Origin: JBKGYG01 sp046546235
GTDB lineage: Bacteria > Bacillota > Clostridia > Lachnospirales > DSM-24629
Assembly (NCBI GenBank): GCA_046546235.1
Contig: JBKGYG010000007.1
Span: 1-39,173, forward strand
Reading direction: 5' to 3'
Length of the DNA: 39,173 bases
The notes beneath the pieces are model-generated. The model searched no databases and had not been told where the DNA came from. It was given only the letters and a program-made list of their open reading frames with translations. Made by a program: the position numbers and the translations under genes. Each line of letters starts with the position of its first letter. The stretch's first letter is position 1. This document shows, piece by piece, positions 15,443 through 24,497 of the stretch.

Positions 15443-17843
15443 AAAGGAATTTTATAAATTATTTAGTTCAGAAAAACCTATTTTATTAGATGGGGCTACT
15501 GGTACAGAATTTCAAAGATTGGGTATGCCAATTGGTGTAAGTCCTGAAAAGTGGGCGCTAGATAATTCATTCAAAGTTTATGATTTGCAAAAAGCTTATG
15601 TGGAAGCGGGGAGTAAAATTTTATATACACCTACATTTGGTGCTAATAGAATAAAATTAAAAGATTATGGTTTTGAAGATAGTGTTAAAGAATTCAATAA
15701 ACAATTAGTTTATATGACTAAAGAAGCAGTTCATGGTCAAGCTTTTGTTGCAGGAAATATATCTGCTACAGGGGAGCAAATATATCCTATTGGAGATACA
15801 ACATTTGAAGAAATAGTAGAAGTTTACAAAGAGCAGGTTGAAGGATTATTATTAGGAGGGGTAGACTTATTTGTAATTGAAACGATGATGAGCCTTCAAG
15901 AAGCAAGAGCGGGTGTTATAGCAATTAAAGAATTATGTGATTTGCCTATTATGGTTAGTTTAACATATGATGAAAGCGGCCATACACTATATGGTACAGA
16001 TCCATTAACAGCGTTAATTACTCTTCAGAATCTAGGTGCTGATTCTGTTGGATTTAACTGTTCAACTGGTCCTGATAAGATGATATATCTTATAAATCAA
16101 GTAAAGCCTTATGCTAAAGTACCTATCTTTGCAAAACCAAATGCAGGGTTACCTAAAATGGTTGATGGAATTTCAGTATATGATATGGATAAAAAAACTT
16201 TTGCAAAAGAATGTAAAGAACTTGTTTTAGCAGGGGCAAACATAGTTGGTGGATGTTGTGGTACAAATCCAGAATATATATATGAATTAAATAATATAGT
16301 TTCTTCCTTGAAAACAATGAAACCATTAGAAAAACAAGGTACTTGTGTTTCGTCTGAAAGAAAAACTGTATTAATAGAGCTTGAAGGTAAAACTCATGTT
16401 GTTGGTGAAAGAATTAATCCTACTGGCAAAAAGTACTTACAAGAAGAATTAAAACAAGGCAAATTAGATGCTATTACTAATATGGCATTGGAACAAATAG
16501 AAAATGGAGCAACAATATTAGATGTTAACCTTGGTATGAACGGAATAGATGAAAAAGAAATGATGATAAAAGTTATTCAACATCTATCACGATTAGTTGA
16601 TGTTCCTTTGTGTATAGATTCTAGTCACATAGAAGTTATTGAAGTAGCTTTAAGAGTTTATCCAGGACGCGCTTTGGTTAATTCAATATCATTAGAAAAA
16701 CATAAGGTTGAAAACTTACTTCCTATTGTTAAAAAATATGGAGCAGCTTTTATTTTACTACCTTTATCAGATAAGGGACTTCCTAAAAATATAGATGAAA
16801 AAATAGATATTATTCATGAAGTAGAAAAACAAGCAAAGGAATATGGATTTCAACGGGAAGATATTATAATAGATGGTTTAGTTACTACAGTAGCTACAAA
16901 CCCAAATGCAGCGTTAGAAACATTACAAACTATTGAATATTGCAAAGAAGAACTAAAAATGGCAACCATATTAGGATTATCTAATATATCCTTTGGTTTG
17001 CCTGAAAGAAAATATCTAAATAGTTCCTTTTTGAGTATGGCTATTAGCAAAGGTCTTACAGCAGCTATTGCAAATCCATCATCAGAATTATTAATGATGA
17101 CAACAGTTGCATCAGATGTTTTAAATGGGAAAGATATGGAGAGTAAAAGGTTTATTAAAAAAATCAACTTATCAAAGGGAGAAGAGAATAAAACCAACAA
17201 AGAATTTATTCATCCTATATATGAAGCTGTTGTAAAAGGAAATAAAGATGGAATTATTAATTTGATTCAAGAGTTTTTAGCAAAAGAAAACAATTATCAA
17301 GAAATAATAAATACATTTATGATTCCAGCGATAAATAAAGTAGGTGAGTTGTTTGATGAACAAGTTTATTTTTTGCCTCAATTAATTGCAAGTGCAGAGA
17401 CTATGAAAAAGGGAATAGAATATTTAGAGCCATTATTAAAAGAAGCAGAAAAAAACACATCAATTAAAAAGCCTAAAATTGTAATGGCTACAGTAGAAGG
17501 AGATATACACGATATAGGTAAAAACTTAGTTGTACTTATGCTAAAAAACCATGGGTTTGATGTAATTGATTTAGGTAAGGATGTTTCATCTGAAATAATT
17601 ATTCAAAAAGCAAAAGATGAGGATGCTGACATTATAGGGCTATCAGCTCTTATGACAACAACTATGATTCAAATGAAAAATGTAATTAATATGGCTAAAG
17701 AACTAAAATTAAAAGCTAAAATTGTTATTGGAGGGGCTGTAATTACAGAGTCCTTTGCTAAAGAAATTGGAGCTGATGGATATTCTAGAGATGCTTCTGA
17801 TGCAGTTAATCTAATAAAGACTTTGTTAAAAATCACTAAATAA
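15435..17843 (+). CDS. metH: Cobalamin-dependent methionine synthase lacking the activation domain
   Basis: 802 aa, against about 1,230 for E. coli MetH. Modules in order: homocysteine-binding barrel (1-~290; LDGATGTEFQRLG, zinc ligands Cys209 and Cys274-Cys275), methyl-THF-binding barrel (~320-575; VVGERINPTGKK, ILDVNLGMNG, CIDSSHIEV), helical cap (~590-675) and cobalamin-binding Rossmann domain (~680-802). The last contains DIHDIGKN with the axial His692. The protein ends right after the B12 domain, so the C-terminal SAM-binding reactivation domain is absent; the first gene of the operon probably replaces it. Start: TTG 15435 is preferred because AAGGTGAG lies just upstream; GTG 15426 lies inside that site. 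It overlaps the preceding stop by 8 nt (coupling). Confidence 0.93.
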   Translation: MTKKEFYKLFSSEKPILLDGATGTEFQRLGMPIGVSPEKWALDNSFKVYDLQKAYVEAGSKILYTPTFGANRIKLKDYGFEDSVKEFNKQLVYMTKEAVHGQAFVAGNISATGEQIYPIGDTTFEEIVEVYKEQVEGLLLGGVDLFVIETMMSLQEARAGVIAIKELCDLPIMVSLTYDESGHTLYGTDPLTALITLQNLGADSVGFNCSTGPDKMIYLINQVKPYAKVPIFAKPNAGLPKMVDGISVYDMDKKTFAKECKELVLAGANIVGGCCGTNPEYIYELNNIVSSLKTMKPLEKQGTCVSSERKTVLIELEGKTHVVGERINPTGKKYLQEELKQGKLDAITNMALEQIENGATILDVNLGMNGIDEKEMMIKVIQHLSRLVDVPLCIDSSHIEVIEVALRVYPGRALVNSISLEKHKVENLLPIVKKYGAAFILLPLSDKGLPKNIDEKIDIIHEVEKQAKEYGFQREDIIIDGLVTTVATNPNAALETLQTIEYCKEELKMATILGLSNISFGLPERKYLNSSFLSMAISKGLTAAIANPSSELLMMTTVASDVLNGKDMESKRFIKKINLSKGEENKTNKEFIHPIYEAVVKGNKDGIINLIQEFLAKENNYQEIINTFMIPAINKVGELFDEQVYFLPQLIASAETMKKGIEYLEPLLKEAEKNTSIKKPKIVMATVEGDIHDIGKNLVVLMLKNHGFDVIDLGKDVSSEIIIQKAKDEDADIIGLSALMTTTMIQMKNVINMAKELKLKAKIVIGGAVITESFAKEIGADGYSRDASDAVNLIKTLLKITK

Positions 17844-18013
17844 TTACAGGAGATTGAAATTTTTTATACAATTTTAATAAAATAAAATGCATAATTAAAA
17901 ATGTTTGTAATAATAATTTATAAATAATATATTCCAACATATGAAGACAGCATCATCATATATAAAGATGTAGAAATGGTAATTTTATTGCTTTTATATT
18001 GCCATAAAATGTG
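17844..18013. other. Intergenic region between metH and the T-box promoter, with a weak hairpin
   Basis: No gene seen. An imperfect 10-bp hairpin (ATTTTATTGC 17982-17991 / GCCATAAAAT 18001-18010, one mismatch) lies directly before the -35 box at 18014. It has no T-run, so no convincing terminator for the met operon is visible. Confidence 0.5.
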
Positions 18014-18042
18014 TTGACAAAACCTTTAAATCTTGCTACAAT
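18014..18042 (+). promoter_or_regulatory. Sigma-A promoter of the branched-chain amino acid operon
   Basis: Perfect -35 TTGACA (18014-18019), a 17-nt spacer and TACAAT (18037-18042). Predicted start about 18050, some 20 nt before the T-box leader body. Confidence 0.88.
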
Positions 18043-18068
18043 ACTAGCAATTGAAATTATAAAAAATG

Positions 18069-18331
18069 CAGTGATGGAGACAAGGATTTATTTAATTAGT
18101 TACAGAGAACTGATGGTTGGTGCGAATCAGTACTATTTTATATATCTAGATCACTCCTGAGCAGTATCACTGAACTTTTTAGTAAGTGATAAACGGTAAG
18201 CCCCGTTATAGGCAAGGGTTTGTTAGAACCTAGATTTAAGAGAGGTCTTATTTATATATAAGGCAATTAGGGTGGTAACGCGTGGTAGAACACCTCGTCC
18301 CTACAGTAATACTGTAGAGGCGAGGTTTTTT
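18069..18331 (+). ncRNA. T-box leader, probable isoleucine (ATC) specifier
   Basis: Stem I elements are visible: GATGGAGACAAGG at the base, AGTTACAGAGAAC, the AG-bulge/apical segment CTGATGGTTGGTGCGAATCAG, then the specifier region CTAGATCACTCCTGAGC. By position relative to the conserved ACnCCTGAG segment, the specifier is ATC (18150-18152), i.e. tRNA-Ile. The T-box bulge AGGGTGGTAACGCG is at 18269-18282; its TGGT would pair with an ACCA acceptor end, fitting a discriminator A. An antitermination switch: uncharged tRNA-Ile stabilises the antiterminator and allows readthrough into ilvN and the genes after it. A CTA (Leu) reading 4 nt earlier is less well placed. Confidence 0.9.
18293..18331 (+). 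terminator. T-box-controlled terminator
   Basis: CCTCG (18293-18297) pairs with CGAGG (18321-18325), with an inner stem CTACAG / CTGTAG, followed by TTTTTT. Its 5' strand overlaps the segment after the T-box bulge that would form the antiterminator. Confidence 0.92.
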
Positions 18332-18523
18332 GTTTATTATTAGCAAAGTCCTACTTTTAAGATGATTGATATTTATAACATAAACCTATTGAAATGACTT
18401 AAATAATGTTTAGGTTAAAACTTTATGTAAGATAATATAAAGTAAAAGTAAATGGGGTATACACCCAAACTTTTATTATATATAATTTAAATTGAAGTGT
18501 TATTTATTAGGAGGTGTATTTGA
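18332..18523. other. Spacer between T-box terminator and ilvN, with a degenerate repeat fragment
   Basis: No ORF. Positions ~18340-18375 (AAAGTCCTACTTTTAAGAT...) look like a worn copy of the repeat unit seen as AAAGTGCTACTTTTGAGAT near 38850. A near-palindrome GGGGTATACACCC lies around 18457-18469. Confidence 0.45.
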
Positions 18524-19027
18524 ATGAAAAAACTTGTACTATCTGTTTTGGTTGAAAATCACTCAGGAGTATTAAGTAGAGTAGCTGGATTGTTCAGTCG
18601 CCGAGGATATAATATAGATAGCTTATCTGTTGGCGTAACAACAAATCCTGATGTTTCTAGGATGACAATTGTGGCTCGTGGAGATGACCAGATACTAGAA
18701 CAAATCAAAAAACAATTAAATAAGCTGGTAGATGTTATTAAGATTATTGAATTGCCTAATGACAAATCAGTTTACAGAGAGTTGGCATTAATTAAAGTAG
18801 AATCAACAGCTCAAACAAGGCCTTCTATTATAGAAATAGCTGACATATTTAGAGCTAAAATCATTGACGTTGCAACTGAAGCATTGACTATTGAGATAAC
18901 AGGTGATCAAAACAAGTTAAGTGCTTTTATAGATCTTTTGAACCCTTTTGGGATTAAAGAAATTGTTAGAACTGGATTAACAGGCATTAAAAGAGGAAAT
19001 GAAGATATAAAAAAATATTTAGATTAG
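18524..19027 (+). CDS. ilvN: Acetolactate synthase small (regulatory) subunit
   Basis: 167-aa regulatory subunit of acetohydroxyacid synthase; increases activity of the catalytic subunit and confers valine feedback inhibition. Seen: N-terminal ACT domain (LSVLVENHSGVLSRVAGLFSRRGYNIDSLSVG, residues ~4-36) and the conserved second half (RELALIKVE ... IEITGDQNKLSAFIDLL ... EIVRTG). Full length for the family. ATG 18524 with AGGAGGTG upstream. First gene of the operon, while its catalytic partner ilvB is the last, about 7.2 kb downstream. Confidence 0.96.
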   Translation: MKKLVLSVLVENHSGVLSRVAGLFSRRGYNIDSLSVGVTTNPDVSRMTIVARGDDQILEQIKKQLNKLVDVIKIIELPNDKSVYRELALIKVESTAQTRPSIIEIADIFRAKIIDVATEALTIEITGDQNKLSAFIDLLNPFGIKEIVRTGLTGIKRGNEDIKKYLD

Positions 19028-19040
19028 GGAGGATTTTAAA

Positions 19041-20030
19041 ATGGCAAAAATGTTTTATGAAAAGGATTGTAATTTAGGATTATTAGAAGGGAAGACAGTA
19101 GCAGTAATAGGTTATGGTAGTCAAGGACACGCTCATGCACTTAATTTACATGAATCAGGGGTAGATGTTGTTGTAGGACTATACGAGGGAAGCAAATCAT
19201 GGAAACTAGCAGAAGATGCAGGGTTAAAAGTGGCAGTAGCAGAAGAAGCTTCTAAAATGGCAGACGTTATAATGATTTTAATTAATGATGAAAAACAAGG
19301 TCAATTATATAAAGAAAAAATTGAGCCAAATTTAGAAGCAGGGAATGGTTTAGTATTTGCACATGGATTTAATATTCATTTTGGTCAAATTATACCACCA
19401 GAAGATGTAGATGTTTATATGGTTGCACCAAAAGGACCAGGCCATACAGTGCGTAGTCAATATGAAGAAGGAAAAGGAGTACCTTGTCTTATAGCAGTAC
19501 ATCAAGATGCTACTGGAAAAGCAAAAGACTATGCATTAGCATATGCTGCAGGAATCGGTGGTGCTAGAGCAGGCATTCTTGAAACAACATTTAAAGAAGA
19601 AACAGAAACAGATCTTTTTGGAGAACAAGCAGTATTATGTGGTGGGGTAAGTGAACTTATTAAAGCAGGGTTTGAAACATTAGTAGAAGCTGGTTATCAG
19701 CCTGAAAGTGCTTACTTTGAATGTTTGCATGAAATGAAATTAATTGTAGACTTAGTTAATCAAGGTGGTTTAGGCTACATGAGATATTCAATTAGTGATA
19801 CAGCTGAATTCGGCGATTACTCAGTTGGTAAAAGAATTATTACAGAACAAACAAAAGCTGAAATGAAGCAAGTTCTTAAAGAAATTCAGGACGGTACATT
19901 TGCAAAGAATTGGATTATTGAAAATCAAGTAGGACGTCCATCATTCAATGCTAGAAGACGTTTAGAGCAAGATCATCAAATAGAAAAAGTAGGAAAAGAG
20001 TTACGTAAAATGATGAGTTGGATTAAATAA
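19041..20030 (+). CDS. ilvC: Ketol-acid reductoisomerase
   Basis: 329-aa class I KARI; converts acetolactate or acetohydroxybutyrate into the dihydroxy acids for valine and isoleucine, with NAD(P)H and Mg. Rossmann motif GYGSQGHAHALNL at residues 24-36. The cofactor loop GLYEGSKSW has serines that suggest NADPH preference. Catalytic metal ligands are Asp191 and Glu195 in ETDLFGEQ, and the C-terminal knotted domain has ECLHEMKLIVDL and SISDTAEFGDY. Normal length. It starts 13 nt after ilvN, with AGGGAGG upstream. Confidence 0.98.
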   Translation: MAKMFYEKDCNLGLLEGKTVAVIGYGSQGHAHALNLHESGVDVVVGLYEGSKSWKLAEDAGLKVAVAEEASKMADVIMILINDEKQGQLYKEKIEPNLEAGNGLVFAHGFNIHFGQIIPPEDVDVYMVAPKGPGHTVRSQYEEGKGVPCLIAVHQDATGKAKDYALAYAAGIGGARAGILETTFKEETETDLFGEQAVLCGGVSELIKAGFETLVEAGYQPESAYFECLHEMKLIVDLVNQGGLGYMRYSISDTAEFGDYSVGKRIITEQTKAEMKQVLKEIQDGTFAKNWIIENQVGRPSFNARRRLEQDHQIEKVGKELRKMMSWIK

Positions 20031-20054
20031 TATGGTTCGTAATTGAATTTGTAA

Positions 20055-20092
20055 CAGGAAAGTATGATTATTAGAAAGTATCAGCTTTCCTG
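20055..20092. repeat. Intra-operon hairpin between ilvC and leuA
   Basis: CAGGAAAG (20055-20062) and CTTTCCTG (20085-20092) form an 8-bp stem with a 22-nt loop, extended on the outside by GTAA/TTAC with a bulge. Only a weak T-rich stretch follows. It could be a partial terminator or a processing/stability element lowering expression of leuA onward. The gap 20031-20214 shows no other gene; an in-frame ATG at 20158 lacks a ribosome binding site. Confidence 0.5.
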
Positions 20093-20214
20093 ATTACTTT
20101 AATAATGTAATTATAATTAGTAATATGCCTTAAAAAAGTTATAATTTGAAATGAAAGATGAAAATTAAATTCTTACAAATACATTTTTCATTATCTATGT
20201 TAAGGAGGGTTCAG

Positions 20215-21726
20215 ATGGGTAAAATTAAAATTTTTGATACAACTTTAAGAGATGGAGAACAATCACCAGGTTGTAGTATGAATCTAGAAGAGAAAATACA
20301 AGTTGCTCATCAGTTAGAGCGTTTAGGTGTTGATGTTATTGAAGCTGGATTTGCTATAGCATCTCCAGGAGATTTTGAGTCTGTTAAATCAATTGCAAGT
20401 GTTGTTAAAAATTCTAGAGTAGCTAGCTTATCTAGAGCCCTTACAAAAGATATAGATAGAGCTTATGAAGCTGTTAAAAATGCAGAAGCACCTCGTATTC
20501 ATACTTTTATAGCAACATCGGATATTCATATGAAATATAAATTAAAGAAAACTCCAGAACAAGTAATGCAACAAGCTATTGAAATGGTTAAATATGCAAA
20601 AAGTTTATGTTCAGATATTGAGTTTTCTGCTGAAGACGCTTCTAGATCAGATAAAGATTTTTTGTGTAAAGTATTCGAAGCAGTTATAAAAGAAGGGGCA
20701 ACAGTAATTAATATACCTGATACGGTAGGATATACAACACCTATTGAATTTTATGAATTCATAAGTTATATTAAAAATAATGTATCTAATATTGATAAAG
20801 CAGATATATCTGTACATTGCCATAATGATCTTGGATTAGCTGTAGCTAATACACTTGCGGCAGTAAAGGCAGGTGCTACTCAACTAGAATGTACTATTAA
20901 CGGAATTGGAGAAAGAGCAGGTAATGCAGCTTTAGAAGAAATTGTTATGGGTCTTACTACGAGAAAAGACGTTTATGGTTTCGAAACTAATATTAATACA
21001 AAAGAAATATATCATACAAGCCGATTAGTATCTTCTGTGACAGGGGCTGTCGTTCAAGCTAATAAAGCTATTGTAGGCGAAAATGCTTTTGCTCATGAAT
21101 CAGGTATTCATCAACATGGTATGTTGGCAAATAAGAGTACCTATGAAATTATGACACCTGAATCTATTGGTTTGACGCAAAATAAGATGGTATTAGGCAA
21201 ACACTCAGGTCGTCATGCTTTTGAAGATCGTCTTATACAATTAGGTTATGAACTTTCTAAAGAAGAGGTTGATGAAGCATTTAAATCATTTAAGGAACTT
21301 GCAGATAAAAAGAAAACTGTTTCTGATAGAGACATTGAAGCATTAGTTGGTCAGGAACAACAGCATGTAGAAGAAACATACCACTATGAAAGATTTGTTA
21401 TAAATAGTGGGAATACAATTACAGCTACTGCAAGTGTAAAACTATCAAGAAACGAAGCTATATTTGAAGAGGTTTCTACTGGAGATGGACCGATTGATGC
21501 ATCCTTTAAGGCTATAGATAAAATTGTTGGTTTAGACTTTACTTTAGAAGATTATATAATTCAAGCAGTAACTGAAGGTAAAGATGCTCAGGGTTCTGTT
21601 ACTATTAAATTATTAAAAGATGGGGAATTTTATAAAGGGAAAGGTCTAAGCACAGATATTATTGAAGCTAGTATAATAGCTTACGTTAATGCAATTAATA
21701 AGATGCTAGATATTTCATTAAGTTAG
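20215..21726 (+). CDS. leuA: 2-isopropylmalate synthase
   Basis: 503-aa long-form LeuA; condenses acetyl-CoA with 2-oxoisovalerate, the first step of leucine synthesis. The catalytic TIM barrel begins KIFDTTLRDGEQSPG and contains the metal ligands H201-C-H203 (SVHCHNDLGLAV), NGIGERAGNAALEE and the subdomain motif AFAHESGIHQHGM. The C-terminal regulatory dimer domain (about 390-503), where leucine binds, is complete. ATG 20215 with AAGGAGGG 7 nt upstream is the start. It is followed 17 nt later by the related citramalate synthase. Confidence 0.96.
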   Translation: MGKIKIFDTTLRDGEQSPGCSMNLEEKIQVAHQLERLGVDVIEAGFAIASPGDFESVKSIASVVKNSRVASLSRALTKDIDRAYEAVKNAEAPRIHTFIATSDIHMKYKLKKTPEQVMQQAIEMVKYAKSLCSDIEFSAEDASRSDKDFLCKVFEAVIKEGATVINIPDTVGYTTPIEFYEFISYIKNNVSNIDKADISVHCHNDLGLAVANTLAAVKAGATQLECTINGIGERAGNAALEEIVMGLTTRKDVYGFETNINTKEIYHTSRLVSSVTGAVVQANKAIVGENAFAHESGIHQHGMLANKSTYEIMTPESIGLTQNKMVLGKHSGRHAFEDRLIQLGYELSKEEVDEAFKSFKELADKKKTVSDRDIEALVGQEQQHVEETYHYERFVINSGNTITATASVKLSRNEAIFEEVSTGDGPIDASFKAIDKIVGLDFTLEDYIIQAVTEGKDAQGSVTIKLLKDGEFYKGKGLSTDIIEASIIAYVNAINKMLDISLS

Positions 21727-21743
21727 AAAGGGGGCTACTAATT

Positions 21744-23336
21744 ATGTCAAGGATAGAAATATTTGATTCAACTTTAAGAGATGGTGCACAAGCAGAAGGA
21801 ATATCTTTTTCTGTAGGAGACAAATTAAAAATAGTAAAAGCTATGGATAGCATGGGAATCTCTTATATTGAAGCAGGAAACCCAGGTTCTAATCCAAAAG
21901 ACTTAGAATTTTTTAAGCGAGTAAAAGAATTAGAACTAAAAAATGCTAAATTAACAGCTTTTGGTAGCACCCGAAGAAGAAATATTAAAGTGGAAGATGA
22001 TGGGAATGTACAATCATTATTAGAAGCTAATACTGAAGCGGTTGCAATTTTTGGTAAAAGTTGGGACTTTCATGTAACTGATATTATAAGAACAACATTA
22101 GAAGAAAATCTTAAAATGATTGAAGATACTATATCTTTTTTTAAAGAAAAAGGCAAGGAAGTAATTTTTGATGCTGAACACTTTTATGATGGATATAAAG
22201 CTAATAAAGAATATGCTTTAAAAGCATTACAGGCTGCTGTTAAAGGTGGGGCAGATGTTCTTGCTCTATGTGATACTAATGGAGGTTGTATGCCTTTAGA
22301 GATTTATGATATAACAAAGGTTGTTAGTGAAAGATTTTTTGATACAACTATAGGAATACATTGTCATAATGATAGTGGTATGGCTGTTGCCAATTCTATT
22401 ATGGCAGTAGAAGCAGGAGCAACCCATGTTCAAGGAACATATATAGGATTTGGAGAACGCTGTGGTAATGCTAACTTAAGTACTATAATAGGGAATCTTC
22501 AAGCAAAGAAAAATTATGATTGTATTCCAAAAGAGAAACTTGAAATGTTAACTAGTACAGCATTATTAGTTGCAGAGATTGCAAACATACCTCTTTTTGA
22601 TAAAGAGGCCTTTGTAGGAAGAAGTGCATTTACTCACAAAGGTGGAATGCATATAGATGGTGTTAATAAAGATCCCAGTTCTTTTGAACATATAAACCCA
22701 GAAATAGTTGGTAATACAAGAAGATTTCTTATGTCTGAAGTGGCTGGAAGAAGTACCATATTGAAAAAAATCAAAAAATTTGCTCCTGAATTAACAAAAG
22801 ACTCGAAAGATGCTAAAATAATCATTGATCGGTTAAAAGAACTTGAACATGAGGGATATCAATTCGAAGGAGCAGAAAGCACATTTGAACTTATAATAAG
22901 AAAACATTTAGGTAAATATAAACCATTTTTTCAACTTGAGAATTTTAAAATTATTGAAGAACAACCATCTAAAGATTCCGACCGTAGTGCTTATGCTATG
23001 GTTAAAGTTAAAGTTGATGAAACTGAAGAATTTACTGCTGCTGAAGGGGATGGACCAGTTAATGCCCTAGATAAAGCACTTAGAAAAGCATTAGAAGTCT
23101 TTTATCCTGAATTAATGGCGGTGCATTTAACAGATTATAAAGTGCGCGTGCTTGATTCAAAAACAGCAACAGCAGCTAAAGTAAGGGTTTTAATTACTTC
23201 TTCAGATGGTTATCATCTTTGGTCAACAGTTGGTGTTTCTACAGATATAATTGAAGCAAGTTTGATTGCTTTAATTGATTCAATTGAAGTTAAATTACTA
23301 AGAGATTTAGAAAAAAAAATTAAAGCCTATATGTAA
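21744..23336 (+). CDS. cimA: (R)-citramalate synthase
   Basis: 530-aa member of the LeuA/CimA superfamily; condenses pyruvate with acetyl-CoA to citramalate, giving threonine-independent 2-oxobutyrate for isoleucine. Features typical of CimA rather than LeuA: IFDSTLRDGAQAEGISFS, AFGSTRR, EHFYDGYKAN, LCDTNGG and the metal site H206-C-H208. The C-terminal regulatory domain (~395-525) is present and ends in the conserved STDIIEASLIALIDSIE, common to this family. ATG 21744 with AAAGGGGG upstream. Placement between leuA and leuB fits the shared use of LeuB and LeuCD in both pathways. Confidence 0.96.
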   Translation: MSRIEIFDSTLRDGAQAEGISFSVGDKLKIVKAMDSMGISYIEAGNPGSNPKDLEFFKRVKELELKNAKLTAFGSTRRRNIKVEDDGNVQSLLEANTEAVAIFGKSWDFHVTDIIRTTLEENLKMIEDTISFFKEKGKEVIFDAEHFYDGYKANKEYALKALQAAVKGGADVLALCDTNGGCMPLEIYDITKVVSERFFDTTIGIHCHNDSGMAVANSIMAVEAGATHVQGTYIGFGERCGNANLSTIIGNLQAKKNYDCIPKEKLEMLTSTALLVAEIANIPLFDKEAFVGRSAFTHKGGMHIDGVNKDPSSFEHINPEIVGNTRRFLMSEVAGRSTILKKIKKFAPELTKDSKDAKIIIDRLKELEHEGYQFEGAESTFELIIRKHLGKYKPFFQLENFKIIEEQPSKDSDRSAYAMVKVKVDETEEFTAAEGDGPVNALDKALRKALEVFYPELMAVHLTDYKVRVLDSKTATAAKVRVLITSSDGYHLWSTVGVSTDIIEASLIALIDSIEVKLLRDLEKKIKAYM

Positions 23337-23384
23337 TTAATGGAGAGGTAATAAGTATTATAAGGAAAGTAAGGTGAATTTTAA

Positions 23385-24449
23385 ATGAATTATAAATTAG
23401 CTGTAGTTCCAGGTGATGGAATAGGGCCTGATATTATTAGAGAAGCAGTAAAAGTATTGGATAAAGTTGGAGAAGTATATGGACATGATTTTGAATATAC
23501 AGAGGTTTTAGCTGGTGGGGCAGCTTTAGATACTGAAGGAGTACCTCTTCCACAAAAAACTATGGATGTATGTAAGAATAGTGACTCTGTATTGCTAGGA
23601 GCTGTTGGTGGGCCGAAATGGGATCACTTAGATGGCAATATGAGACCTGAAAAAGCTTTGCTTGGTTTAAGAAGTGGATTAGGTTTATTTGCTAATATAC
23701 GTCCAGCTGTATTATTTAACGAATTAAAATCAGCCTGTCTTCTTAGAGAAGATATAATTGGTGATGATGGTTTAGATATCGTAGTTGTTCGTGAACTTAC
23801 AGGTGGTATTTACTTTGGAGAAAGAGGAACAAAAGGCAATAAAGAATTTGATACACTAGAATATAGTGAAGAAGAAGTTAAAAGAATTGCAGTTAAAGCT
23901 TTTGATATAGCTATGAAACGTGGCAAAAAAATAACTAGTGTTGATAAAGCTAACATTTTAGATACTTCTCGCATGTGGAGAAAAGTTGTTGAAGAAGTTG
24001 CAAAAGACTACCCAGAAGTAGAATTAAACCATATGTACGTAGATAATGCTGCTATGCAACTTGTAAGGAATCCAAAGCAGTTTGATGTTATCTTAACTGG
24101 TAATATGTTTGGTGACATTTTATCTGATGAAGCTAGTATGATAACAGGTTCAATCGGTATGTTGCCATCTGCAAGTCTTGGGGTTTCTAAACTAGGTATG
24201 TATGAGCCTATTCATGGTTCAGCTCCAGATATTGCAGGACAAAATATAGCAAATCCAATTGCAACTATTATGTCAGTTGCAATGATGTTAAGATATTCAT
24301 TTGATTTAGAAAAAGAAGCAAGTGCAGTAGAAGAAGCAGTAAAAAAAGTATTAGAAAATGGATATAGGACTTCTGATATTATGAGTTCTAACAAAAATAA
24401 AATTGGAACTGATAAAATGGGAGATTTAATTGTAAAAGAAATAGAATAG
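23385..24449 (+). CDS. leuB: 3-isopropylmalate dehydrogenase
   Basis: 354-aa NAD-dependent decarboxylating dehydrogenase acting on 3-isopropylmalate (leucine) and, in citramalate-pathway organisms, also on 3-methylmalate (isoleucine). Seen: VPGDGIGPDI at the N terminus, GGPKWD, RLSGLG-like region LRSGLGLFANIRP, VVRELTGGIYFG, and the metal-binding NMFGDILSDEASMITGSIG with EPIHGSAPDIAG. Full length. AAGGTG lies 12 nt before ATG 23385. The isomerase genes leuC and leuD, often between leuA and leuB, are not in this window. Confidence 0.97.
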   Translation: MNYKLAVVPGDGIGPDIIREAVKVLDKVGEVYGHDFEYTEVLAGGAALDTEGVPLPQKTMDVCKNSDSVLLGAVGGPKWDHLDGNMRPEKALLGLRSGLGLFANIRPAVLFNELKSACLLREDIIGDDGLDIVVVRELTGGIYFGERGTKGNKEFDTLEYSEEEVKRIAVKAFDIAMKRGKKITSVDKANILDTSRMWRKVVEEVAKDYPEVELNHMYVDNAAMQLVRNPKQFDVILTGNMFGDILSDEASMITGSIGMLPSASLGVSKLGMYEPIHGSAPDIAGQNIANPIATIMSVAMMLRYSFDLEKEASAVEEAVKKVLENGYRTSDIMSSNKNKIGTDKMGDLIVKEIE

Positions 24450-24497
24450 TATTGAAACTTGTAGACTATTAATGTTTAATAGATAGAGGGTGAAAAT

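Noticed and set aside
17982..18010. Terminator for the met operon
   Set aside because: The hairpin has a mismatch and no T-run, and sits against the next promoter's -35 box.
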